From Altererythrobacter sp. (lineage in GTDB: Bacteria; Pseudomonadota; Alphaproteobacteria; Sphingomonadales; Sphingomonadaceae): a stretch of DNA of 50,619 nucleotides. The notes below the pieces were generated by a model. It made no database searches and was not told the origin of the DNA. It worked only from the letters and a program-made list of their open reading frames with translations. Below are positions 18,889 through 29,305 of this stretch, one piece after another; position 1 is the first letter of the stretch, and each line of letters starts with the position of its first letter. The DNA is taken from positions 1 to 50,619 of the forward strand of contig JALRKY010000037.1 in assembly GCA_023260985.1 (NCBI GenBank). The letters run 5' to 3'. The position numbers and the translations under genes were made by a program.

Positions 18889-19038
18889 CTATCATCAAAC
18901 TCGCCGGGCCGAGTCGCCTCAGTGCGATTAACCATGTTTGAGCGCCCGTTCGACCTGCGGAAGCGCCGATTCCGGCCCATTCCGATGCACGGCGTCCCAA
19001 TCCGGGACCGGCGAGCGCGGAGGCCTTAACGAAAGGCC

Positions 19039-20070
19039 CTATTTGCCATCGCCGAACAGCCCGCCCTGCGGCGCCTTGGGAGGGCTCATTTCCAGGTGCG
19101 CCCAGCCATCATCGTTGAGCACGCGCCCTCGTGCAGTGCGGGCGAGCAGGCCAAGCTGGATCAGATAAGGCTCGATCACTTCCTCGACCGTGTCGCGCGG
19201 CTCGGCCAGTCCTGCCGCCAGCGTTTCCACCCCCACTGGCCCGCCCTTGTAAGTGGTTGCGATCATGGTGAGATAGCGCCGGTCCATCGCATCGAGGCCC
19301 AGCCGGTCGATCTCGAGCCGGGTCAGGGCATCGTCGGCCAGAGCGCGCGTGACGGTGCCCTGCCCCGCGACATGGGCGAAGTCGCGCACGCGGCGCAGCA
19401 AGCGCCCCGCTACACGCGGCGTCCCGCGCGAACGGTGGGCGATTTCGCGCGCGCCTTGCGGATCGATCTGCATGCCCAGCAACCGCGCCCCGCGCGTCAC
19501 CACCAGGTCAAGCTCGTCATGGGTGTAGAACGTCAGCCTTACCGGAATGCCGAAGCGGTCGCGCAATGGCGTGGTGAGCAGGCCCTGCCGTGTCGTCGCG
19601 CCGACCAGCGTGAAAGGCGGCAGGTCGATCCGCACACTGCGTGCCGCAGGGCCTTCGCCGATGATGATGTCGAGTGCGCGATCCTCCATCGCGGGATAGA
19701 GGATTTCCTCGACCACCGGATTGAGCCGGTGGATCTCGTCGATAAACAGCACGTCATGCGGTTCGAGATTGGTGAGCAGCGCGGCAAGGTCGCCCGCCTT
19801 GGCGATCACCGGCCCGCTCGTGGCGCGGAAACCCACGCCCAGTTCGCGGGCCACGATCTGCGCCAGCGTGGTCTTGCCCAGCCCCGGCGGGCCGAAGAAC
19901 AGCGTGTGATCCATCGCTTCGCCGCGCGACTTCGCGCTTTCGATGAATACGCGCAGATTGTCCCGCGCCGCCTCCTGCCCGATGAATTCGGCAAGCGATT
20001 TAGGACGCAGCGCAGCGTCGGGATCGTCAGCCTGCCGCTCGGGCGAATGGAGGGGAATGGGATCGGTCAT
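19039..20070 (-). CDS. ruvB: Holliday junction branch-migration ATPase RuvB
   Basis: RuvB is the AAA+ motor that, with RuvA, drives branch migration of Holliday junctions. It has 343 residues. Walker A is [11 protein letters not shown] and Walker B is [25 protein letters not shown] covers the sensor and arginine-finger region and a C-terminal winged helix follows. Its ATG overlaps the stop of the upstream DsrE-like gene (ATGA), so translation may be coupled to a gene that is itself frameshifted. Confidence 0.97.
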   Translation of the reverse strand: MTDPIPLHSPERQADDPDAALRPKSLAEFIGQEAARDNLRVFIESAKSRGEAMDHTLFFGPPGLGKTTLAQIVARELGVGFRATSGPVIAKAGDLAALLTNLEPHDVLFIDEIHRLNPVVEEILYPAMEDRALDIIIGEGPAARSVRIDLPPFTLVGATTRQGLLTTPLRDRFGIPVRLTFYTHDELDLVVTRGARLLGMQIDPQGAREIAHRSRGTPRVAGRLLRRVRDFAHVAGQGTVTRALADDALTRLEIDRLGLDAMDRRYLTMIATTYKGGPVGVETLAAGLAEPRDTVEEVIEPYLIQLGLLARTARGRVLNDDGWAHLEMSPPKAPQGGLFGDGK

Positions 20071-20608
20071 CAGAACGGATTGAGCGTATAGCCCCTCTGC
20101 TGGCCCAGCGCATGAGCGGTCATGGCGGAAAGCGCCATTTCGACGCCGGGCATGAGCTCGCGCACTTTCACGCCCTGCGCCGCGGCGCTTTGTCCGCAGC
20201 CGATGAACTGGACGCCGTGGCCGAGCATTTCGCGCACCATCCCGGCATTGGGGTTTTCGCCCGCCTTGCCATGCGCGGCCAAGCCATCGGCCGAAAGCAG
20301 GTCGAGCACCGCCAGGCCATGCACCACCACAGCGACGCGGATACTATCCTCCGGCACGCCTGCGGCCACATGCATGTTGATAAAGCGCGCCGCGCTTTCA
20401 AAGCCGCGGTTGCGCTGCCCTTCCTCGCCGGGCTTGGCGACGTCGAAGGAATGGGCGAACTCGGTATCGGCCGGAACCTGCGCGATCCCCTCGACCGGAG
20501 CATGCGGCCCAAAGGTCTTGAACACCGGTCCGGTGGTGAAGACCGACATGCCCTGGCGGCAGCAGGGGTGGCGAGAAGGAGGAGCGGAAGGAGTGCAAGT
20601 CGCTTCAT
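20070..20608 (-). pseudogene. DsrE-family periplasmic protein gene with a frameshift
   Basis: An ATG at 20608 opens a clear signal peptide (MKRLALLPLLLLATPAAA). The rest of the protein, from QGMSVFTTGPVFKTFGPH to the stop at 20070, lies in the next frame. Loss of one base near 20555 explains the break: restoring it would give a signal ending PAAA-QGM followed by a DsrE/DsrF-like domain ([35 protein letters not shown]). If the sequence is right, a shorter cytoplasmic product could start at the ATG at 20549 (159 aa). It lies between ruvA and ruvB and overlaps ruvB by ATGA. A sequence error is the simplest alternative. Confidence 0.65.
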
Positions 20609-20678
20609 GAGTTCTGGCTTCGCTCTGACTGTTTGATGGATGCTGAAACAAGTTCAGGATGACGATTCTCCGTAACCA

Positions 20679-21287
20679 TCACCCCGCCGCCCTTTTAAGC
20701 GCAACGCGGATCAATTCGCCTTCGCTTGCGCCTTCGCCCAGTTCGCCGATTGCGCGGGCGACAGCCTGCGTCGCGATCGCGGTCTTGAACCCGAGGTTCT
20801 CAAGCGCGCTCACCGCATCGGCGCTGGCGCTGCCAGCGGGCGTAACGGCAAGCCCGGCGACTCCGGCGATGCCCCCGCCGGGAAGCGCACCCGCCTTGTC
20901 CTTCAATTCGTTGACGATGCGCCCCGCCAGCTTCGGCCCCACGCCCTGCGCGCGCGCGACCATCGCCGCATCGCCGCGCCCGCAGGCATCGCGCAACTCG
21001 CCCGACGAAAGCGCCGAGAGGATCGCCAGCCCCACCTTGCTGCCCACGCCCTGAACCTGCGTCAAAAGCCGGAACCAGTCGCGCTCTGCTGCGTCTGCAA
21101 AGCCAAGTAGGCGCATGTCGTTCTCGGACACCTGCAAATCGGTATAGACTGTGCAGCCCTCACCCTTCTCGCCCAGCGCGGCAAGCGTCTTGGCCGAACA
21201 ATGAACCAGATAGCCCACGCCCTGCACGTCGATCACCGCCCAGTCAGTGCCGGTTTCGTCGAGCAGGCCCTTCAGCTTTGCGATCAT
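20679..21287 (-). CDS. ruvA: Holliday junction DNA-binding protein RuvA
   Basis: RuvA binds the four-way junction as a tetramer and loads RuvB. It has 202 residues: an N-terminal OB fold (MIAKLKGLLDETG), two helix-hairpin-helix motifs (LTQVQGVGSKVGLAIL and ARAQGVGPKLAGRIV) and a C-terminal domain III that contacts RuvB (AVSALENLGFK). The ATG at 21287 follows AGGAACAG. ruvC is not upstream; the region before it holds a repeated element (21372-21413) and then divergent aroC. I saw no alphaproteobacterial LexA box (GTTC-N7-GTTC). Confidence 0.96.
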   Translation of the reverse strand: MIAKLKGLLDETGTDWAVIDVQGVGYLVHCSAKTLAALGEKGEGCTVYTDLQVSENDMRLLGFADAAERDWFRLLTQVQGVGSKVGLAILSALSSGELRDACGRGDAAMVARAQGVGPKLAGRIVNELKDKAGALPGGGIAGVAGLAVTPAGSASADAVSALENLGFKTAIATQAVARAIGELGEGASEGELIRVALKRAAG

Positions 21288-21371
21288 GTTCTGTTCCTGC
21301 ATCAGTTGATGCGCGAATGCCAGAGGCACATCGGGGTTATCGTCATTGCAGAGATGCCCGACGTATCCCGG

Positions 21372-21413
21372 CGATGCGACACATGCGAAACTGTCCAATG
21401 AAAGAAAACCGGT
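21372..21413. repeat. 42-base element, copy A (between ruvA and aroC)
   Basis: The stretch begins CGATGCGACACATGCGA and continues, after AAC, with TGTCCAATGAAAGA and CCGGT. A near copy lies at 49898-49941. It sits 85-126 bases before the ruvA start on the minus strand. TGCGACA-like units occur twice within it. It may be a regulator-binding site or promoter element; on the minus strand it reads CATTGGACA.. followed by TCGCATGTGTCGCATCG. Confidence 0.6.
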
Positions 21414-21544
21414 CCCTTCGGGTGCCCGAAATCGATGGGAGCAAAGGATTGGGCAAATTCATCCGCCCGCCATGCCACGAAGCCGCGATGTAGGAAAATC
21501 TTCGAGTTCTCGACAGGCAAGGCAATTGCGCTATGGAGGCGGGC

Positions 21545-22627
21545 ATGAGCTGGAACACATTCGGACGCGTGCTGCGCTTCACCACATGGGGCGAAAGCCA
21601 CGGCCTCGCGCTGGGTGCGGTGGTTGATGGGTGCCCGCCGCGCATCGCGCTGAGCGAAGCCGACATCCAGCCGTTCCTCGATGCGCGCAAGCCCGGGCAA
21701 AACCGCTTCACCACGCAGCGTCAGGAGGCGGACCTCGTGCGCATCCTATCGGGCACGTTCGAAGGCCAGACCTCCGGCACGCCGATCAGCCTGATGATCG
21801 AAAATACCGACCAGCGCAGCAAGGACTATTCGGAAATCGCAAAGGCCTATCGCCCTGGCCATGCCGACTATGCCTATGACGCAAAATACGGCATCCGCGA
21901 CTATCGCGGCGGCGGGCGCAGCAGCGCCCGCGAAACCGCCGCGCGGGTGGCGGCAGGCGCGATCGCAAGGCTGGTCGTCCCCGAAGTAAAAATCACCGCC
22001 TATGTCTGCGAGATCGGCGGCGACAAGATCGATCGCAATGCGATCGATTATGCCGAGATCGGCAACAACCCCTTCTTCTGCCCCGATGCTTCGGCGGCAA
22101 AGCGCTGGGAAGAAATGATCGATGCGGCGCGCAAGGCCGGTTCCTCGCTGGGCGCCGTCGTCGAATGCGCGGCCGAAGGCGTGCCCGCAGGCTGGGGAGC
22201 GCCAGTCTATGCCAAGCTCGACAGCGACCTTGCCGCCGGCATGATGAGCATCAATGCGGTGAAGGGCATCGAGATCGGCGACGGATTCGAAGCCGCGCGC
22301 GTCACCGGCGAACAGAATGCCGACCCGATGCGGCCCGCTGAACCCGGGAGCAACGAGGGCAAGCCGCGCTTCACCGCCAATCATGCAGGCGGGATCGCGG
22401 GCGGGATCTCGACCGGGCAGCCGGTGGTGTGCCGCGTGGCGTTCAAGCCGACCAGTTCGATCCTGACCCCGGTGGATTCGATCACCGCGGATGGCGAAGC
22501 GACGCAAGTGCGCACCAAGGGTCGCCACGACCCCTGCGTAGGCATTCGCGGAACGCCTGTGGTGGAAGCGATGATGGCGCTGGTCCTTGCCGATCACAAG
22601 CTGCTGCACCGGGCGCAAGTCGGCTGA
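21545..22627 (+). CDS. aroC: chorismate synthase
   Basis: AroC makes chorismate from EPSP using reduced FMN, the last step of the shikimate pathway. It has 360 residues. Family signatures are [16 protein letters not shown] near the N-terminus, the arginine-rich [17 protein letters not shown] and the C-terminal [18 protein letters not shown]. The ATG at 21545 has GGAGG eight bases upstream; an ATG at 21533 in frame lies within that ribosome-binding region. Confidence 0.97.
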   Translation: MSWNTFGRVLRFTTWGESHGLALGAVVDGCPPRIALSEADIQPFLDARKPGQNRFTTQRQEADLVRILSGTFEGQTSGTPISLMIENTDQRSKDYSEIAKAYRPGHADYAYDAKYGIRDYRGGGRSSARETAARVAAGAIARLVVPEVKITAYVCEIGGDKIDRNAIDYAEIGNNPFFCPDASAAKRWEEMIDAARKAGSSLGAVVECAAEGVPAGWGAPVYAKLDSDLAAGMMSINAVKGIEIGDGFEAARVTGEQNADPMRPAEPGSNEGKPRFTANHAGGIAGGISTGQPVVCRVAFKPTSSILTPVDSITADGEATQVRTKGRHDPCVGIRGTPVVEAMMALVLADHKLLHRAQVG

Positions 22628-22713
22628 CTTGCCGGTTGACGATTGATCGACTGGATCACTCAATCACGACTTATTGATTTATTCGTTCAAACTCATCGGA
22701 TCATCTCGTTTAG

Positions 22714-25008
<2,295 letters not shown>

Positions 25009-25057
25009 TGCCGTGAGCGCCTAGCTCGGAAGGCATAGTCTTCCAGGGTCGCAAGGG

Positions 25058-25096
25058 ACCCCGGTGTGCCAGTACAGAGCACCGGGGTTTCTTTTG
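25058..25096 (+). terminator. rho-independent terminator of katG
   Basis: ACCCCGGTG (25058-25066) pairs perfectly with CACCGGGGT (25080-25088) around a 13-base loop and is followed by TTCTTTTG. It lies 50 bases after the katG stop. Confidence 0.9.
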
Positions 25097-25157
25097 TCCG
25101 CCATCGCGATAGACGCTCCGTTTTCCGGCAGGCGGATGCCGGGCAAATAGGGGCCGC

Positions 25158-25405
25158 ATGAAAGCCGGAATTATCGCTTTGGCAGCAGTAGTTGTTCCGA
25201 GCCTGATGGCATTCACGCCTGCCCCCGCTGTGTCAGCCCGGAGGAATATGCGCGCGAAATGGCGCCAGCCGGTGACGATGGGCCTGACCCCTTCGACCTT
25301 TCCTATCTCGATGAAGGCCCAAGCTTGATATAGGTGGCCCATGTGCGCGCCGCCGCCATTATTGCAGAGGCCAAGCGGACCGGGCGCAGGCCTGACGAGC
25401 TCTAG
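25158..25405 (+). pseudogene. remnant of a small exported protein gene
   Basis: An ATG at 25158 opens a signal-like peptide (MKAGIIALAAVVVPSLMAF, then TPAPA). Soon after, the coding-like reading moves to another frame: SPEEYAREMAPAGDDGPD, PFDLSYLDEGPSLI, then an in-frame TAG at 25331, then VAHVRAAAIIAEAKRTGRRP and a stop at 25405. One lost base near 25240 and one stop codon thus break it. The literal ORF would be a 56-residue peptide without sense after the signal. The family is not recognised. Apart from this and the katG terminator, the 450 bases between katG and the next gene hold nothing I can name. Confidence 0.5.
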
Positions 25406-25461
25406 CGCAAGCGCAGCTTAGGCGGCTTGGCGCGCGAATATCCGGCGGCTAAACACGCCTC

Positions 25462-26079
25462 ATGGATCAGCCCATGCCCCCGATCGCCCGCGCCTGTGCC
25501 GGTGCCATCGCATTGCTCGCCCTCTGCGCGATTGCGCTGCAGACGACCATGAATCTCGAACAGGACGGTTCGCCGCTGGCGGCCTTCGCGATGCTGCTGC
25601 GTTACTTCACGCTCTGGAGCAATCTGGCCGCCGGGTTGATCCTGCTGGGGGTCGCGCTGGGCGGCAAGCCCGGCGAGCAGGTGCTGTTCGCGCTCGCGAC
25701 CGCGCTTTCGGTGGTGGCGCTCGTCTATCACGCGCTGCTGGCGGCTGACCATCATCCGGTCGGGCTCGACTGGTGGACCAACCTCGCCTTCCACACGATC
25801 ATCCCGGCAGCCGCAATCGCATGGTGGATCGCATGGTCGGACCGGGCGCATCTGGCCTGGCGCTCGCTTCCGCTCGTTACCCCGGTGCCGGTTGGCTACA
25901 CCGCCTTCGCGCTGGCCTATGGCGCGGCGAGCGGCTTTTACCCCTATTTCTTCCTCGACCTGCCTGCCCTCGGCTGGTTCCAGCTGATCATCAACCTGGT
26001 GGGGCTTGGCCTGTTCTTCATGGCCATGGGCGCACTGCTGCTGGGCCTGCGCCGCCTTACGCCAGCCGCGCGCGCTTGA
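25462..26079 (+). CDS. Pr6Pr family membrane protein
   Basis: This is a 205-residue integral membrane protein with about six helices. It matches the Pr6Pr (FAR-17a/AIG1-like) pattern: FTLWSNLAAGLILLG in helix 2, DWWTNLAFHTIIPAAAI, then PVGYTAFALAYG and FYPYFFLDLPALGW before the last helix. Function in bacteria is unknown. Its 3' end overlaps the 3' end of the minus-strand Smr gene by 23 bases. Confidence 0.8.
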   Translation: MDQPMPPIARACAGAIALLALCAIALQTTMNLEQDGSPLAAFAMLLRYFTLWSNLAAGLILLGVALGGKPGEQVLFALATALSVVALVYHALLAADHHPVGLDWWTNLAFHTIIPAAAIAWWIAWSDRAHLAWRSLPLVTPVPVGYTAFALAYGAASGFYPYFFLDLPALGWFQLIINLVGLGLFFMAMGALLLGLRRLTPAARA

Positions 26080-26623
26080 GCACGAGGTAAAGCGCGCCTT
26101 CGCCGCCGTGGCGGATATGCGCCTTGCGCACGGCAGAGATCGCTTGCGAATGACGGCTGGATGCCAGCCAGTCGAGCAGCTTAGCACGGATTGCGCCGCG
26201 CCGCTCGGCCCGGTCCGCCGGATCGACCGGCCGCGGACGTCCCGCAATCAGCAGCACCACCCGCGCCTCCATCGCGCGCGCCTGGTCGAGCCCGTGCATC
26301 AGCCGGTCATAGGCGGTGTCGAGCGTGTAGCCGTGCAGGTCGAGCGTATAGTCGGGTTGGATCGTGCCCGCCTTGAACTTGCGGTCCCAATGCGAATCCA
26401 GCCCCGGCTGGGGCGGCGGCGGAGTGCGGGCAGCAACATGCGCCTTGGCGGCGGGCATCACCGGCCTTGCCGCCGGGCGGACGAGCTTCGGTTCGGCAGG
26501 CTGTTCGGCATGCGCAGGCTTTGCCAGCCTGGGCGGCTTGCGCCCTGGCAGCGGCGTGACGGTCGCGGCGAGCCGCGTCCATGCTTCGGCTTCCTCTGCA
26601 CTGAGGCCGCGCGGAACGCTCAT
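26057..26623 (-). CDS. Smr (MutS2 C-terminal) domain protein
   Basis: A 188-residue protein with an Ala/Pro-rich, probably flexible N-terminal half and a C-terminal Smr domain. The domain shows LDLHGYTLDTAYDRLMHGL (the LDxHG motif), VVLLIAGRP in place of the usual TGKG-type loop, and a C-terminal strand HGGEGALYLVLKR. Smr domains bind or nick structured DNA or RNA; recent work links bacterial members to ribosome rescue and mRNA cleavage. The start overlaps the stop of mltA by ATGA (26620-26623), so the two are probably coupled, as in many alphaproteobacteria. Longer in-frame starts upstream overlap mltA in another frame and are rejected. Confidence 0.88.
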   Translation of the reverse strand: MSVPRGLSAEEAEAWTRLAATVTPLPGRKPPRLAKPAHAEQPAEPKLVRPAARPVMPAAKAHVAARTPPPPQPGLDSHWDRKFKAGTIQPDYTLDLHGYTLDTAYDRLMHGLDQARAMEARVVLLIAGRPRPVDPADRAERRGAIRAKLLDWLASSRHSQAISAVRKAHIRHGGEGALYLVLKRARLA

Positions 26624-27807
26624 CGCTGGCCAGTGAGGCGCGCTGCTGCCCCTTTCGGCAGGAACACCAGCGCCGAGCCGCGCGAACTCATCCCGCCCGC
26701 GATGTGTTGTGCATCTTCGCCTGCGCCCCAGAATGTGTCGAAGCGGTTGGCGCCCTTGATCGCGCCCCCGGTATCCTGCGCGATCCACAGCCCGTCCGCC
26801 TCGTCGCGCTCCATGTCGAGCCACACCGGCGCGCCCAGCGGCACGAAGCGCGGATCGGCCGCGACCGAGCTTTCGCGCCGCACCGGCACGCCCAGCGCGC
26901 CGAGCGGGCCATCGCCCTTGAGCTCGTGGAAGAAGATCCAGCTGGGGTTCATGCGCATCACCTCGCGCCCCGCTTCGGGATGGTCGCGCAGCCATGCTAC
27001 GATGCCCTGCATCGAAGTGGGGTATTGCCCGGGCTCGTTGCCCAGATGCCCCTGTTCGCGCAGTACGCGGCCGATCGCGACATAGCTATGGCCGTTCTGC
27101 CCGGCATAGCCGATGCGGATCACTTCGCCATCGGGCGTATGCAAGCGGCCCGAACCCTGGATCTGCAGGAAGAAGAACTCGACCGGATCGACCGCCCAGG
27201 CGATTTCGAGCCCGCGGCCTGCGAGCGCGCCCTCCTCGATCTCCGCGCGCGTGAAATAGTGAACATGCGCGCCATCGGCGTCGGTCCGGCCCAGCGGCGG
27301 GCGCCCGATTCGCGCATCTTCGGGCGTTTCGGCGGGCCACGCCCGCACCAGATCGTCGGGTACGGCATAGACCGGCACTTGGCAGCCGGGCTGGCGGGTG
27401 CGGCATCCCGCGATTTCGGGCTCGAAATAGCCCGTGGCGAAGGCGCTGCCTTCGCCCACGCGCACCGCTTCAAAATGCTGCTCGAAGAATTCGCGCGCAC
27501 GCTCGGGCTGCCAGCTGGAAGCGGCGTCGCAAGCGGGGCGCCAGTCTTCGCGCTGCGTCAGTCCGCTTTCATCCTCGCGCGCGAGCAGCTTGGGACAGGA
27601 TTCGACGAAAGCGGTGAGCGCGCTGCGTGCATCTTCGTGCGCCAGCCCAAGCTCGGGGAGCCCAGGCCCAGGGGAAATGCCCGCCATCACCGCCCTGGTG
27701 ACTTCGGGCGGGATAGTGGGAACAGGCGGCGGCACCATCGGCACGCATCCGGCGAGTGCAAGCAAGCCCGATGCCACCGGCGCGGAGCGGTGTCTGCTCC
27801 GGATCAT
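26620..27807 (-). CDS. mltA: membrane-bound lytic murein transglycosylase A
   Basis: MltA cleaves the MurNAc-GlcNAc bond of peptidoglycan with formation of 1,6-anhydro-MurNAc. It has 395 residues. The signal ends in lipobox LALAGC, so it is a lipoprotein. The MltA domain includes ATGYFEPEIAG and VEFFFLQIQGSGRL, and the C-terminal 3D domain has the catalytic-Asp segment AQDTGGAIKG with RFDTFWG. The ATG at 27807 has AGGAG at ideal distance; an ATG two codons upstream lies almost on that site. Order on the minus strand is Tim44-like, mltA, Smr. Confidence 0.93.
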   Translation of the reverse strand: MIRSRHRSAPVASGLLALAGCVPMVPPPVPTIPPEVTRAVMAGISPGPGLPELGLAHEDARSALTAFVESCPKLLAREDESGLTQREDWRPACDAASSWQPERAREFFEQHFEAVRVGEGSAFATGYFEPEIAGCRTRQPGCQVPVYAVPDDLVRAWPAETPEDARIGRPPLGRTDADGAHVHYFTRAEIEEGALAGRGLEIAWAVDPVEFFFLQIQGSGRLHTPDGEVIRIGYAGQNGHSYVAIGRVLREQGHLGNEPGQYPTSMQGIVAWLRDHPEAGREVMRMNPSWIFFHELKGDGPLGALGVPVRRESSVAADPRFVPLGAPVWLDMERDEADGLWIAQDTGGAIKGANRFDTFWGAGEDAQHIAGGMSSRGSALVFLPKGAAARLTGQR

Positions 27808-27841
27808 GCCCATTCTCCTGCTGGTGGGGTGCGGAAGGCGC

Positions 27842-28501
27842 TTAGCCTTCGTCGGTCTCGTCGAGCAGCCAGTCGGGCCGCGGCGAGCCGACACCGCGCG
27901 AGAAGGTCCAGATGTCGCGGCTTTCGATCGCGTCGTCGAGCGAGCCGGCAATCACATGGCCGTCGCTGTCGCGGGTGACCGCTGCGATGTCGGAAATGAA
28001 CAGCACCGCGACGCGCGCCGTGCGCCCGTCGAGCACTGCCGAATGGATGCGGGTTTCCTCGATCCGGATCAGCTTGTTGTCGAGCGTCTGCCCGGCCTGC
28101 TCGCGCGCGTCGATCGCTCCGAAGAAGCTGGCGCAGACATCAGCATCGCACAATTCCCTCAGCGTCTCGCGGTCGCCCTTCCAGAAGGCTTCAAGCACCA
28201 TTTCATAGGCGCCCTTGGCACCGTCGAGGAAGCCGATGACGTCGAACCGCGGATCGGACGCGGCAATCTCGCGCACGCCGCGTTCCACTGCCGGCATCAG
28301 ATCGTCGAAGCGCTGCGGCGCGCGCGCCGGGATCGCCGCCGCTGACTTGGGAGCCGCAAGTGGGCCGCGCTCATCGTCATTCGCGTCGAAGCGATGCGGA
28401 ATCGCCTCTTCCTCAGGCTCGGCGCGCTGGCCCAGCACGGAATAGAGCCGCAGGCCCAAGAAGGCCGCAATCATGGCGAGAATGACAATTTCGACAATCA
28501 C
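27842..28501 (-). CDS. Tim44/TimA-like domain protein
   Basis: A 219-residue protein with one N-terminal membrane helix (about 1-22), a charged, Pro/Ala-rich linker and a Tim44-like domain (FDVIGFLDGAKGAYEMVLEAFWKGD, with the family's FLxGAKxAYxMVxxAF pattern, seen in parts). The start codon is GTG at 28501. Alphaproteobacterial TimA proteins are inner-membrane relatives of the mitochondrial import motor subunit Tim44. It is divergent from secB, which suits an envelope or export role. The gene before mltA and Smr is often this one in the order. Confidence 0.88.
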   Translation of the reverse strand: MIVEIVILAMIAAFLGLRLYSVLGQRAEPEEEAIPHRFDANDDERGPLAAPKSAAAIPARAPQRFDDLMPAVERGVREIAASDPRFDVIGFLDGAKGAYEMVLEAFWKGDRETLRELCDADVCASFFGAIDAREQAGQTLDNKLIRIEETRIHSAVLDGRTARVAVLFISDIAAVTRDSDGHVIAGSLDDAIESRDIWTFSRGVGSPRPDWLLDETDEG

Positions 28502-28748
28502 TTGATCTATCCAGCCTAGCTGCGGGGAAAAGACGCCCCGACTTTAATATTCCCAAAAGCCTAAAATAGGTCTCTTAGGGCCAAACCACAACGCCGGATG
28601 GCTCGATCGGGTTCCTTTTTTCTGCGCGCATGGCTTTGCAGCATCGGTTGCGGGCAAAGTGCTAGAGTGCTAGGCGGCGCGCCAAGCCGCTCTCGGGCGG
28701 CAGAAACACCGCAATTCCTGAAATCCAAGACGCGAAAGTAATAAGACC

Positions 28749-29276
28749 ATGGCCGAAGAAGGCGACGTCCTGACCAATCTCAACACCAATCCCCCAGTTG
28801 GCAATGGCGAGGACACGCTGCCGACCGCCGGGATCATCACGCAATATGTCAAAGACCTTTCGGTCGAAAATCCCAACGCGCCCGCTGTCTACCAGTGGAA
28901 GGAACAGCCGCAGATCGACCTGCAGTTCAACATCGGCGCGAACAAGATCAGCGACGAAGTGACCGAAGTCGAGCTGAAGGTGAACGTCAGCGCCAAGAGC
29001 TCGCAGGGCAATGCCTATCTGATAGAGCTGGTCTATTGCGGGCTGATCGGCCTGCGCAACGTGCCCGAAGACCAAGCGCATGCATTCCTCTTCGCCGAAG
29101 CGCCGCGCCTGCTGTTTCCCTTCGCTCGCGCAGTTGTGGCCGACGCTACTCGCGAGGCCGGGTTCCAACCGCTGATGATCGATCCGATCGACTTCAACGG
29201 GCTCTACATCCAGCAGCTTCAGGCGAAGCGCGAGCAGGAAACCGCCGCTGCGGCAACACCCGCTGGCGAGGCCTGA
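28749..29276 (+). CDS. secB: protein-export chaperone SecB
   Basis: SecB binds unfolded preproteins in the cytoplasm and hands them to SecA. It has 175 residues: an N-terminal tail, the conserved YVKDLSVENPNAP motif, the core QIDLQFNIGANKISDEVTEV (seen in parts) and the C-terminal LLFPFARAVVADATREAGF region ahead of a SecA-binding tail that here is Ala/Glu-rich. The 247 bases between it and the divergent Tim44-like gene should hold both promoters; no operator was recognised. Confidence 0.95.
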   Translation: MAEEGDVLTNLNTNPPVGNGEDTLPTAGIITQYVKDLSVENPNAPAVYQWKEQPQIDLQFNIGANKISDEVTEVELKVNVSAKSSQGNAYLIELVYCGLIGLRNVPEDQAHAFLFAEAPRLLFPFARAVVADATREAGFQPLMIDPIDFNGLYIQQLQAKREQETAAAATPAGEA

Positions 29277-29305
29277 GCAAGGCCCAATGAACGGGAGGCT
29301 CTGAC

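Larger units (their letters stand above)
18651..19038. other. 388-base intergenic stretch between convergent genes
   Basis: It holds the terminator at 18679-18709 and the 6S-like RNA at 18728-18888. The remaining part (about 18890-19038) contains a short inverted repeat ACTCG/CGAGT near 18899-18914 and an AGGCC/GGCCT pair near 19021-19038 just beyond the ruvB stop. No ORF with coding character was seen in either strand. Confidence 0.6.

Noticed and set aside
21288-21544. SOS (LexA) box upstream of ruvA
   Set aside because: No GTTC-N7-GTTC was found; only GTTC-T-GTTC occurs near the start, which has the wrong spacing.
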